This document shows, one piece after another, positions 8,224 through 16,341 of a DNA stretch of 64,000 nucleotides; position 1 is the stretch's first letter, and the number at the start of each line of letters is the position of its first letter. Source of the stretch: Franconibacter helveticus LMG 23732. Its GTDB lineage: Bacteria; Pseudomonadota; Gammaproteobacteria; Enterobacterales; Enterobacteriaceae. The notes under the pieces were generated by a model that saw nothing but the letters and a program-made list of their open reading frames with translations, made no database searches and was not told where the DNA came from. The stretch is taken from assembly GCF_000463115.2 (NCBI RefSeq), contig NZ_AWFX01000006.1, forward strand, positions 1 to 64,000, in the 5' to 3' direction. The translations under genes and the position numbers were made by a program.

Positions 8224-11200
8224 GTGAGTAGCAAAGTTGAGAAGCTGCGCCAGCAGCTAGCCGAACGTATTCTGGTGCTCGATGGCGGCATGGGCACCAT
8301 GATCCAGAGTTACCGTCTGGAAGAGCAGGATTATCGCGGCGAGCGGTTCGCCGACTGGCCGTGCGATTTAAAAGGCAATAACGACCTGCTGGTGCTGACC
8401 AAACCAGAAACCATCGCCGCCATTCACTACGCCTACTTTGAGGCGGGCGCGGATATCGTTGAGACAAACACGTTCAACTCAACGACCATCGCCATGGCCG
8501 ATTACCAGATGGAGTCGCTGTCGGCGGAAATTAACTTTGCCGCGGCAAAGCTCGCCCGCGCCTGCGCCGACGAATGGACGGCGCGCACGCCGGAAAAACC
8601 GCGCTACGTCGCAGGCGTCCTCGGCCCGACCAACCGCACCGCATCTATCTCCCCGGACGTTAACGACCCGGCTTACCGCAACGTGACTTTCGATCAGCTG
8701 GTGGAAGCCTACCGCGAATCCACCCGCGCGCTGGTGGAAGGCGGTTCAGATCTGATCCTCATCGAGACGGTTTTCGATACCCTTAACGCCAAAGCCGCCA
8801 TCTTCGCTGTGAAAGCGGAGTTCGAGGCGCTGGGCGTTGATCTGCCGATCATGATCTCCGGCACCATTACTGACGCCTCCGGGCGTACCCTTTCGGGCCA
8901 GACGACGGAAGCGTTTTATAACTCTCTGCGCCACGCCGACGCGCTCTCTTTCGGCCTTAACTGCGCCCTGGGGCCGGACGAACTGCGACAGTACGTGGCG
9001 GAACTTTCGCGTATTGCGGAGTGCTACGTCACCGCTCACCCCAACGCCGGCCTGCCGAACGCATTCGGCGAATACGACCTTGATGCCGACGTGATGGCCG
9101 GGCAAATCCGCGAATGGGCGGAGTCGGGCTTTCTGAACATTGTCGGCGGCTGCTGCGGCACCACGCCTGAACACATCGCCGCCATGAGCCGCGCGGTGGA
9201 AGGTTTACCGCCGCGCAAGTTGCCGGAGATTCCAGTTGCCTGCCGCCTGGCGGGCCTGGAGCCGCTCAACATTGGCGACGACTCGCTGTTTGTGAACGTA
9301 GGCGAGCGCACCAACGTCACCGGCTCCGCTAAGTTCAAGCGCCTTATCAAAGAAGAGAAGTACAGCGAAGCGCTGGACGTGGCGCGCCAGCAGGTGGAAA
9401 ACGGCGCGCAAATCATCGACATCAATATGGATGAGGGGATGCTCGACGCCGAAGCGGCGATGGTGCGTTTTCTCAACCTGATTGCCGGCGAGCCGGATAT
9501 CGCCCGCGTGCCGATCATGATTGACTCCTCAAAATGGGAGGTCATCGAAAAGGGCCTTAAATGCATTCAGGGCAAAGGCATTGTTAACTCCATCTCCATG
9601 AAAGAGGGGATTGAGACCTTTACCCATCACGCGAAGCTGGTGCGTCGTTACGGCGCGGCGGTGGTGGTGATGGCCTTTGACGAAGTGGGCCAGGCCGATA
9701 CCCGCGAGCGCAAAATCGAAATTTGCCGCCGGGCATACAGGATCCTCACCGAAGAGGTAGGCTTTCCGCCGGAAGACATTATCTTTGACCCGAATATTTT
9801 CGCCGTGGCGACGGGCATTGAAGAGCACAACAACTACGCCCAGGACTTTATCGGCGCCTGCGAAGACATTAAGCGCGAGTTGCCGCATGCGTTAATTTCC
9901 GGCGGCGTGTCGAACGTGTCGTTCTCATTTCGCGGCAATGACCCGGTGCGCGAGGCCATCCACGCGGTGTTCCTTTACTACGCCATCCGTAACGGCATGG
10001 ATATGGGCATCGTCAACGCCGGCCAGCTGGCGATATACGACGACCTGCCCGCCGAACTGCGTGACGCGGTGGAAGATGTCATCCTCAACCGCCGCGCCGA
10101 CGGCACCGAGCGGCTGCTGGAGCTGGCCGAAAAATACCGTGGCAGCAAAACCGACGAGGGGGCGAATGCCCAGCAGGCGGAATGGCGCTCGTGGGACGTG
10201 AAGAAGCGCCTCGAATATTCGCTGGTGAAAGGCATTACCGAGTTTATCGAGCAGGATACCGAAGAAGCGCGCCAGCAGGCGGCTCGCCCCATTGAAGTGA
10301 TAGAAGGGCCGCTGATGGACGGCATGAATGTGGTCGGCGATCTCTTCGGCGAAGGGAAAATGTTCCTGCCGCAGGTGGTGAAATCCGCCCGCGTAATGAA
10401 GCAGGCGGTGGCTTACCTTGAGCCGTACATTCAGGCCAGTAAAGAGGTGGGCAAGAGCAACGGAAAAATCGTTCTCGCTACCGTCAAAGGCGACGTGCAC
10501 GACATTGGCAAAAATATCGTCGGCGTGGTTTTGCAGTGTAATAATTACGAAATCATCGATCTCGGCGTGATGGTGCCGATGGATAAAATCCTCAAAACCG
10601 CGCGTGAAGAGAATGCCGATATTATCGGCCTTTCCGGGCTGATTACGCCGTCGCTTGATGAGATGGTGAACGTCGCCAAAGAGATGGAGCGTCAGGGCTT
10701 TACGTTGCCGCTGTTGATTGGCGGCGCCACCACCTCCAAGGCCCATACGGCGGTGAAAATTGAGCAGAACTACAGCGGCCCGACGGTTTATGTGCAGAAT
10801 GCCTCGCGCACGGTTGGCGTGGTTTCGTCGCTGCTCTCCGACACCCTGCGCGACGACTTTGTCGCTCGTACCCGTAAGGAGTATGAAACCGTGCGTATCC
10901 AACATGGCCGTAAAAAGCCCCGTACTCCGCCGGTTACGCTTGCCGCCGCGCGGGAAAACGATCTCGCTTTCGACTGGGAAAGCTACACGCCGCCCGTAGC
11001 GCACCGGCTGGGCGTGCAGGAAGTGACCGCCAGCATCGAAACGCTGCGCAATTACATCGACTGGACGCCCTTCTTCATGACCTGGTCGCTGGCCGGCAAA
11101 TACCCGCGCATTCTGGAAGATGAGGTGGTAGGCGTTGAGGCGCAGCGCCTGTTTAAAGACGCCAACGACATGCTCGACCAGCTCAGCGCGGACAAAGCGC

Positions 11201-11907
11201 TGAACCCACGCGGCGTGGTGGGGCTTTTCCCGGCGAACCGCGTGCTGGACGACGTGGAAATTTACCGCGACGAAACGCGCACCCACGTCCTGGCGGTAAG
11301 CCATCATCTGCGCCAGCAAACGGAAAAAGTCGGTTTCGCCAACTATTGCCTCGCTGATTTCGTCGCCCCCAAACGCAGCGGCAAAGCGGACTACATTGGC
11401 GCTTTCGCCGTGACCGGCGGGCTGGAAGAAGATGCGCTGGCGCAAGCCTATGACGCGCAGCATGACGATTACAACAAAATCATGGTCAAAGCGGTGGCGG
11501 ACCGTCTGGCGGAAGCCTTCGCTGAATATCTGCATGAGCGCGTGCGTAAGGTCTACTGGGGCTATGCGCCCAATGAAAACCTCAGCAACGAGGAGCTCAT
11601 CCGCGAAAACTACCAGGGCATTCGCCCGGCGCCCGGCTATCCCGCCTGCCCGGATCACACCGAGAAAGCGGCCATCTGGGCGCTGCTGGATGTGGAAACC
11701 CATATCGGCATGAAGCTGACCGAGTCTTACGCCATGTGGCCGGGCGCGTCAGTTTCCGGCTGGTACTTCAGTCATCCGGACAGCAAGTATTTCGCCGTCG
11801 CGCAAATCCAGCGCGATCAGGTAGACGATTACGCGCAGCGCAAAGGCATGAGCGTGACGGAAGTGGAGCGCTGGCTTGCGCCTAACCTGGGGTACGATGC
11901 GGATTAA
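8224..11907 (+). CDS. metH: Cobalamin-dependent methionine synthase
   Basis: MetH methylates homocysteine to methionine with methylcobalamin, which is recharged from methyltetrahydrofolate. At 1227 residues it equals E. coli MetH. Domains in order: homocysteine-binding barrel with zinc cysteines (GLNCALGP near 247 and [10 protein letters not shown] near 310), folate-binding barrel ([13 protein letters not shown] near 360), cobalamin cap and Rossmann domain with the cobalt-ligand histidine in GDVHDIGKN (near 759), and the AdoMet reactivation domain ending in [15 protein letters not shown]. The start was set at GTG 8224 behind GGGAGTG, giving MSSKVEKL as in E. coli; an in-frame GTG two codons earlier is less likely. 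A TGAACATGTCTCA sequence at 8121-8133 is a weak candidate for a MetR site (TGAANNTNNTTCA). Confidence 0.98.
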   Translation: MSSKVEKLRQQLAERILVLDGGMGTMIQSYRLEEQDYRGERFADWPCDLKGNNDLLVLTKPETIAAIHYAYFEAGADIVETNTFNSTTIAMADYQMESLSAEINFAAAKLARACADEWTARTPEKPRYVAGVLGPTNRTASISPDVNDPAYRNVTFDQLVEAYRESTRALVEGGSDLILIETVFDTLNAKAAIFAVKAEFEALGVDLPIMISGTITDASGRTLSGQTTEAFYNSLRHADALSFGLNCALGPDELRQYVAELSRIAECYVTAHPNAGLPNAFGEYDLDADVMAGQIREWAESGFLNIVGGCCGTTPEHIAAMSRAVEGLPPRKLPEIPVACRLAGLEPLNIGDDSLFVNVGERTNVTGSAKFKRLIKEEKYSEALDVARQQVENGAQIIDINMDEGMLDAEAAMVRFLNLIAGEPDIARVPIMIDSSKWEVIEKGLKCIQGKGIVNSISMKEGIETFTHHAKLVRRYGAAVVVMAFDEVGQADTRERKIEICRRAYRILTEEVGFPPEDIIFDPNIFAVATGIEEHNNYAQDFIGACEDIKRELPHALISGGVSNVSFSFRGNDPVREAIHAVFLYYAIRNGMDMGIVNAGQLAIYDDLPAELRDAVEDVILNRRADGTERLLELAEKYRGSKTDEGANAQQAEWRSWDVKKRLEYSLVKGITEFIEQDTEEARQQAARPIEVIEGPLMDGMNVVGDLFGEGKMFLPQVVKSARVMKQAVAYLEPYIQASKEVGKSNGKIVLATVKGDVHDIGKNIVGVVLQCNNYEIIDLGVMVPMDKILKTAREENADIIGLSGLITPSLDEMVNVAKEMERQGFTLPLLIGGATTSKAHTAVKIEQNYSGPTVYVQNASRTVGVVSSLLSDTLRDDFVARTRKEYETVRIQHGRKKPRTPPVTLAAARENDLAFDWESYTPPVAHRLGVQEVTASIETLRNYIDWTPFFMTWSLAGKYPRILEDEVVGVEAQRLFKDANDMLDQLSADKALNPRGVVGLFPANRVLDDVEIYRDETRTHVLAVSHHLRQQTEKVGFANYCLADFVAPKRSGKADYIGAFAVTGGLEEDALAQAYDAQHDDYNKIMVKAVADRLAEAFAEYLHERVRKVYWGYAPNENLSNEELIRENYQGIRPAPGYPACPDHTEKAAIWALLDVETHIGMKLTESYAMWPGASVSGWYFSHPDSKYFAVAQIQRDQVDDYAQRKGMSVTEVERWLAPNLGYDAD

Positions 11908-11970
11908 CCGCGCAGTTTTCGCAAGGCGTGCAACAAAACGTCATAAATCTGCCACACTTAACTAAAACCC

Positions 11971-11995
11971 GCCGGGTGCCTGCGCCCGGCCTTTT
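11971..11995 (+). terminator. metH terminator
   Basis: GCCGGG pairs with CCCGGC around TGCCTGCG, followed by CTTTT, 63 bases past the metH stop codon. Confidence 0.75.
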
Positions 11996-12128
11996 ACGGG
12001 CGTTTCAGCCCGCTGTCATCAACTGATAACGCAATCCCTTTCCCTCGGCGGGAAGGGTGGTGCGGTTTTTCCCTCTTCCAGCCGCACCTCAGTTCGCTAA
12101 GGAAAACGTCAAACTATAAGGAGAAGCC

Positions 12129-13757
12129 GTGTTAACGCTGTTACACCTGCTGTCTGCGGTGGCGCTGTTGGTATGGGGCACCCACATTGTACGTACCGGC
12201 GTAATGCGCGTCTTTGGCGCGCGGTTAAGAACCGTGCTGAGCAAAAGCGTGGAGAAAAAACCGCTCGCCTTCTGTGCGGGCATTGGCGTGACTGCGCTGG
12301 TGCAGAGCAGCAACGCCACTACCATGCTTGTCACCTCTTTTGTCGCCCAGGATCTGGTGGCGCTGACGCCTGCGCTGGTGATTGTGCTGGGGGCCGACGT
12401 GGGGACCGCGCTGATGGCGCGGGTACTGACTTTCGACCTCTCCTGGCTTTCGCCGCTGCTGATTTTTGTCGGCGTTATCTTCTTTTTAAGCCGCAAGCAA
12501 ACCCGGGCGGGGCAACTCGGGCGCGTCGCTATTGGCCTTGGGCTGATTTTGCAGGCGCTGGAGCTTATCGTGCAGGCGGTCACGCCGATCACCGAAGCCT
12601 CTGGCGTTAAGGTTATCTTCGCTTCACTCACCGGCGATATCATGCTTGATGCGCTGATAGGCGCGGTGTTCGCCATTATCAGCTATTCAAGCCTTGCCGC
12701 CGTGCTGCTGACCGCCACCTTAACCGCCACAGGCGTTATTCCTTTTGATGTGGCGCTTTGCCTGGTCATTGGCGCGAACCTGGGTTCAGGCCTGCTGGCT
12801 ATGCTCAACAACAGCGCTGCGAACGCCGCCGCCCGGCGTGTGGCGCTCGGCAGCCTGCTGTTCAAGCTGGTGGGCAGCCTGCTGGTATTGCCGTTTGTGC
12901 ATCTTATCGCCGCATGGCTTGATAAAATCTCGCTGCCGGAATCGGAGCTGGTCATCTATTTCCACGTTTTCTACAACCTCATTCGCTGCCTGGTGATGGT
13001 GCCATTCGCCAGGATGATGGCGAGTTTTTGCCAGCGGATGATTAAAGATGACCCGCAAACCGATGCGCGCCTGAAGCCGCGCCACCTTGATACCAGCGCG
13101 CTGGATACGCCAGCGTTGGGTCTTGCCAACGCGGCGCGGGAGACGCTGCGCATGGGCGACGCGCTGGAGCATATGCTGGAGCTTTACGGCAAAGTGATGC
13201 ACGGCGAGCCGCGCCAGGAAAAAGAGCTGCGTAAGATTGCCGATGATGTGGATGTGCTTTACACCGCCATCAAGCTCTACCTGGCGCGTATGCCGAAAGA
13301 AGATTTGCCGGAAGCGGAAGCCAAACGCTGGGCGGAGATTATCGAGATGTCGCTGAACCTTGATCAGGCGGCGGATATTCTTGAAAGAATGGGCAGCGAA
13401 GTCGCGGATAAATCGCTCGCCGCGCGTCGCGCTTTTTCACCGGAAGGCATTAAGGAGCTGGACACGCTGCTTAATCAGCTTACCGCCAACCTCAAGCTCA
13501 GCCTGTCGGTCTTTTTCTCCGGCGATGTGCCGAGCGCCCGCCGTTTGCGCCGCTACAAGCACCGCTTTCGCATTCTTAACCGCCGCTATTCGCACGCGCA
13601 CGTTGACAGGCTGCATCAGCAAAACGTGCAGAGCATCGAAACCAGTTCGTTGCACCTGAGCCTGCTTGGCGATATGAAGCGGCTTAACTCGCTGTTCTGC
13701 GCGGTGGCTTACAGCGTGCTGGAACAGCCGGACGACGATGACGAGCGAGTGGAATAA
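12129..13757 (+). CDS. yjbB: Na+/phosphate cotransporter-family protein YjbB with PhoU-like tail
   Basis: YjbB is an inner-membrane protein of the Na/Pi cotransporter (NptA/PNaS) family. In E. coli its overproduction lowers polyphosphate, which points to phosphate export. The 542-residue protein starts with GTG behind TAAGGAG. Two inverted repeats of the transporter fold are marked by the family motif GVTALVQSSNATTMLV (near residue 57) and by GANLGSGLLAMLNNSAANAA (near 218). About ten hydrophobic segments occupy residues 1-310, and residues 330-530 form a charged helical PhoU-like domain. It lies between metH and an accessory patch. No convincing Pho box was found upstream. Confidence 0.93.
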   Translation: MLTLLHLLSAVALLVWGTHIVRTGVMRVFGARLRTVLSKSVEKKPLAFCAGIGVTALVQSSNATTMLVTSFVAQDLVALTPALVIVLGADVGTALMARVLTFDLSWLSPLLIFVGVIFFLSRKQTRAGQLGRVAIGLGLILQALELIVQAVTPITEASGVKVIFASLTGDIMLDALIGAVFAIISYSSLAAVLLTATLTATGVIPFDVALCLVIGANLGSGLLAMLNNSAANAAARRVALGSLLFKLVGSLLVLPFVHLIAAWLDKISLPESELVIYFHVFYNLIRCLVMVPFARMMASFCQRMIKDDPQTDARLKPRHLDTSALDTPALGLANAARETLRMGDALEHMLELYGKVMHGEPRQEKELRKIADDVDVLYTAIKLYLARMPKEDLPEAEAKRWAEIIEMSLNLDQAADILERMGSEVADKSLAARRAFSPEGIKELDTLLNQLTANLKLSLSVFFSGDVPSARRLRRYKHRFRILNRRYSHAHVDRLHQQNVQSIETSSLHLSLLGDMKRLNSLFCAVAYSVLEQPDDDDERVE

Positions 13758-13761
13758 CGCA

Positions 13762-13872
13762 TTAGCGTTTGATGGTTAACCCGGGATCCAACGCTTTCAC
13801 CACCGCCAGGGTGGTTTTACGCGTTGGGTTTCCTTTGTCGCTGAAAGAAGCGAATAACCTCTCACCTGTAGG
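13762..13872 (-). pseudogene. Remnant of a HigA/XRE-type antitoxin, C-terminal end only
   Basis: Read on the minus strand, a 36-codon open stretch ends with LFASFSDKGNPTRKTTLAVV and KALDPGLTI before a TAA stop. This is the typical C-terminal end of addiction-module antidote proteins, which read like LYRALSEDGNPSFATLLKVL..ALGLRLSV. An in-frame TAG closes the stretch at its 5' side and no helix-turn-helix part or toxin gene is found nearby. It is tail to tail with yjbB, five bases away. It is best seen as a decayed fragment left by gene loss beside the intact CcdAB pair. Confidence 0.6.
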
Positions 13873-14052
13873 CTATTAACAATTTGCTTGCTGCTATTAA
13901 GGCGAAAGCACGATTTACCGGAAAGCAACTCGCAAAGCGCGCGCTGGCTTCGTGACAACACGGCCCTCAAACTTTACTTTCTGATACAGCGCAAAACCTG
14001 AAGCGCCGGGAATGGGAAAATCCGTGCAGTACCGCAGATCAAAGGAGGCATC

Positions 14053-14289
14053 GTGCGCACCACAGTTCCGGTTATCACTGCTGCCCGCAGCCCGCTGGAA
14101 ATAAAAATGACAAGTCACGCCAGAAGGCAAGAAAACGAATCCTCCGTCGTGTCTGACGGTATAAGCCAGCAAGAAAAAGGTCAGCATCATACCGAAGCAG
14201 AACGTCGGGAATATCAGCAGACCTTCAAAGCCATTAACCACTTTATTGAGGAGCATGGCGCGTTTAGTGAGTTTCAACGGTCATTCTGA
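14053..14289 (+). CDS. ccdA: CcdA-like antitoxin, atypical N-terminus
   Basis: The 78-residue protein starts at GTG four bases after a near-perfect AAGGAGG ribosome site. Its C-terminal third, ERREYQQTFKAINHFIEEHG followed by AFSEFQRSF, has the layout of the CcdA toxin-binding tail (ENxEAI..xNxFxEExGxFSDEyRxF). The N-terminal half does not show a clear ribbon-helix-helix DNA-binding pattern, which is unusual for CcdA. Its stop overlaps the ccdB start (TGATG), the usual coupled arrangement. Function would be to neutralise CcdB and, if the DNA-binding part works, to repress the operon. An internal ATG at 14107 would give a 60-residue form. Identification rests on the C-terminus and on the neighbour. 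Confidence 0.7.
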   Translation: MRTTVPVITAARSPLEIKMTSHARRQENESSVVSDGISQQEKGQHHTEAERREYQQTFKAINHFIEEHGAFSEFQRSF

Positions 14290-14606
14290 TGGAACCGTTC
14301 CGGCTATATCAGAACGAAGGGGCAGGCAAGCACGCTTACCCTTATTTTATTATTATTCAACAGCCTGTCGCTAATACTCTTCGGCATGTGCTGGTTGTGC
14401 CCGTGGTTGACAGGACACTTTTGCCCGGTACCCCGTTGTCGGCAAAAATATGTACTCTGGTTGAGATTGCAGGGCGCGCTTATGTGGCGATGACGCCTGT
14501 GATGGCGGGCGTGCCAATTAAGGAAGTTGGCGGTGAAGTTTTTGATTTTGCGCACTCTCGACAACCATTACGCGATGCAGTCGATTTTTTGCTTAATGGC
14601 TACTGA
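14289..14606 (+). CDS. ccdB: CcdB-family gyrase-poison toxin
   Basis: The 105-residue protein has the CcdB fold pattern: an N-terminal strand MEPFRLYQN, the block RHVLVVPVVDRTLLP, the strand VEIAGRAYVAMTPVMAGVP, and a C-terminal helix RDAVDFLLNGY. F-plasmid CcdB poisons DNA gyrase through a C-terminal Trp-Gly-Ile; here the end is Asn-Gly-Tyr, which resembles chromosomal CcdB homologues that end in Asp-Gly-Phe. The glycine is kept and the tryptophan is not. It is coupled to ccdA by a one-base overlap, and its stop codon lies inside the loop of its own terminator. Chromosomal copies are often stable relics, so toxicity cannot be assumed. Confidence 0.85.
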   Translation: MEPFRLYQNEGAGKHAYPYFIIIQQPVANTLRHVLVVPVVDRTLLPGTPLSAKICTLVEIAGRAYVAMTPVMAGVPIKEVGGEVFDFAHSRQPLRDAVDFLLNGY

Positions 14607-14622
14607 TCTGTAGCCATTTTTT
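14595..14622 (+). terminator. ccdAB terminator overlapping the ccdB stop codon
   Basis: AATGGCTAC pairs with GTAGCCATT around TGATCT, followed by TTTT. The ccdB stop codon TGA is the first part of the loop, so terminating ribosomes would cover the hairpin. Confidence 0.85.
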
Positions 14623-14654
14623 AGCGACCACGCGGCATGTGAATGCAAAGGTTA

Positions 14655-14927
14655 TTACCTTCGCCCGCGCACTGGCGTGCTGGCGGACCAGGAGAAGGTG
14701 GACTCGCTGTCAGGCTTGTAAGCCTGCTGCTTCTTTATTTTGCGCGCCTGCTTCGCTGCTTGCTCGCGCTGCGCCATCAGTTTGTCGATGTACTCTTTCT
14801 TAACGTGATTCGCTTCGGAGTTGGTCAGCGGGCGACCATGGGCGATGCGGGCTCTGTCGAGCAGCGTTTTTAATTCCCGTTGTTCGCTTTCGGTCATCTC
14901 TTTTTGCGTCAGTCTGGCGGTGGACAT
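14655..14927 (-). CDS. yjbD: DUF3811 protein YjbD
   Basis: This 90-residue basic, helical protein equals E. coli YjbD in length and sequence (LTQKEMTESEQRELKTLLDR, KKQQAYKPDSES, and the C-terminus TPVRGRR). It has no membrane segment or known catalytic motif and its function is unknown. The high Lys/Arg/Gln content suggests nucleic acid or acidic-partner binding, which is inference only. The start was set at 14927, behind AGAGAGG at good spacing, rather than the ATG nine codons upstream. In E. coli it is close to lysC; here panS and the rtc locus intervene. Confidence 0.9.
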   Translation of the reverse strand: MSTARLTQKEMTESEQRELKTLLDRARIAHGRPLTNSEANHVKKEYIDKLMAQREQAAKQARKIKKQQAYKPDSESTFSWSASTPVRGRR

Positions 14928-15034
14928 GGCGGCTACCTCTCTGGAAAAGGACATTCAGTGTACGCGCTCGCGGTCAAAAACGCAGTGACGAGCCCGCTGA
15001 AATAAAAATGCCGGGCAGGTCCCGGCATTGTGAA

Positions 15035-15976
15035 TTAATTTTCCTGCGCGGTTTCCCGCTTGCGCTTTTCTACCGGCTTCCCGGACCAGTAACCCGCCAG
15101 CAGCGAGCCTGAAAGGTTGTGCCATACCGAGAAGAGCGCGCCGGGCAGGGCAGCCAGCGGCGAGAAATAGATTTTACCGAGCGCGGCCGCAAGCCCGGAG
15201 TTCTGCATGCCGACTTCAATCGCCAGCGTGCGGCAGGTGGATTCGTCAAAGCCGAACAGCCGCCCGCCCCAGTAGCCGCCGAGCAACCCAATGCTGTTGT
15301 GCAGGATCACTGCCACTATCACCATCAACCCAACGGAAGCGATATGCGAAGCGGAACCCGCCACCACGGCGCTGATTATCGCCAGGATGCAAACCATCGA
15401 GAACGCTGGCAGGTAGGGCTCTACCGTTTTCACCCATCGCGGGAAGAGGTGGTGCACCACCAGACCCAGCGCAATCGGGATCACCACAATTTGCAGAATG
15501 CTGAGCAGCATGCCCATCACATCCACCTGGATATGCGCATCCACATAAAGGCGCGTCAGCAGCGGCGTGGCGAAGACGCCTACCAGCGTGGACACAGACG
15601 AAATGGTTACCGAAAGCGCCACGTCGCCCTTCGCCAGATAGATCATCACGTTGGACGCCGTGCCGCTCGCCACGCTGCCTACCAGCACCATGCCGGCGGA
15701 AAGATCGGGCGGCATATGAAACAGCATCGCCAGCAGCCAGGCAGCCAGCGGCATAACCAGATAGTGGAGAAAAATGCCTGCCGCCACCGGCGCGGGGCGC
15801 GACAGCACGCGTTTGAAGTCATCCAGCCTCAGGTGTACGCCCATGCCGAACATGATGAGCATGAGCAGCGTGCTGACCCAGGGGCCGATGGGCGTAAAGG
15901 TGGAAGGGGTGTAATAAGCCATAACCGAGAGCAGCAGCGCCCAGAGCGGGAACAGCCGCGTAAATGTTGCGAGCAT
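15035..15976 (-). CDS. panS: Ketopantoate/pantoate/pantothenate transporter PanS (BASS family)
   Basis: The 313-residue inner-membrane protein belongs to the bile acid:sodium symporter superfamily. It has nine or ten hydrophobic segments and the conserved [14 protein letters not shown] motif (near residue 245) and [15 protein letters not shown] (near residue 120) of the unwound helix crossing. Salmonella PanS (STM4195), which imports coenzyme A precursors, lies in the same chromosomal neighbourhood, and the sequence fits that subgroup. The ATG at 15976 is favoured because it begins at [17 protein letters not shown]; an upstream open stretch of 36 codons looks non-coding. Substrate is inferred from the homologue. 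It is transcribed toward yjbD. Confidence 0.82.
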   Translation of the reverse strand: MLATFTRLFPLWALLLSVMAYYTPSTFTPIGPWVSTLLMLIMFGMGVHLRLDDFKRVLSRPAPVAAGIFLHYLVMPLAAWLLAMLFHMPPDLSAGMVLVGSVASGTASNVMIYLAKGDVALSVTISSVSTLVGVFATPLLTRLYVDAHIQVDVMGMLLSILQIVVIPIALGLVVHHLFPRWVKTVEPYLPAFSMVCILAIISAVVAGSASHIASVGLMVIVAVILHNSIGLLGGYWGGRLFGFDESTCRTLAIEVGMQNSGLAAALGKIYFSPLAALPGALFSVWHNLSGSLLAGYWSGKPVEKRKRETAQEN

Positions 15977-16202
15977 GATGGTTCTTTTCCTTGCAGGTTG
16001 CGTCGTTGTGTTTCCCCTGCCGCTGTGAGCGCGGCGTTGCGTTATCGCTATACGGGGATAAAAGCCGGGAGCATGCCCGGCCATAGGTATTGTGTATCGT
16101 GCAAGGAAACGTTATTCAATAAAATTATCAGTTCCGCGGCGATTTCAAGGGTAATTCCGCTATACGCACGCGCTTGCATACTTCATGGCCGCGCCCGCGC
16201 TT

Positions 16203-16239
16203 AACGAAATTTCACTTAAGGTGTTTTCGTTTTTTAGTT
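16203..16239 (+). terminator. Orphan intrinsic terminator-like hairpin
   Basis: In the 365-base gap between panS and rtcR, AACGAAA pairs with TTTCGTT and inner bases CAC pair with GTG, followed by a T-run on the plus strand. Both flanking genes are on the minus strand, so no annotated gene uses it. The rest of the gap holds the panS leader with a GCCGGG/CCCGGC hairpin at 16064-16081 and no coding potential that I recognise. Confidence 0.4.
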
Positions 16240-16341
16240 TGCTCAGAAGCCTGCCATGACACTTACGATGTTTCTGTGGGAAACAGGGCTTTACTGCCAG
16301 AACGCAGAAACAGCGTATTTAAAAGCGCGGATAAAAAGCCG

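Noticed and set aside
9925..11703. A 592-codon open frame antisense to metH
   Set aside because: It mirrors the third-position GC bias of metH, has no ribosome site or known domain, and metH is intact across it.
12017..12036. A Pho box upstream of yjbB (CTGTCATCAACTGATAAC)
   Set aside because: The first half matches CTGTCAT, but the second half is off by one base and poorly matched, so it does not meet the 7-4-7 layout.
15119..16204. A 361-codon plus-strand frame opposite panS
   Set aside because: Rich in His, Arg and Gln as expected for the reverse complement of a membrane protein gene; panS is clearly the real gene.
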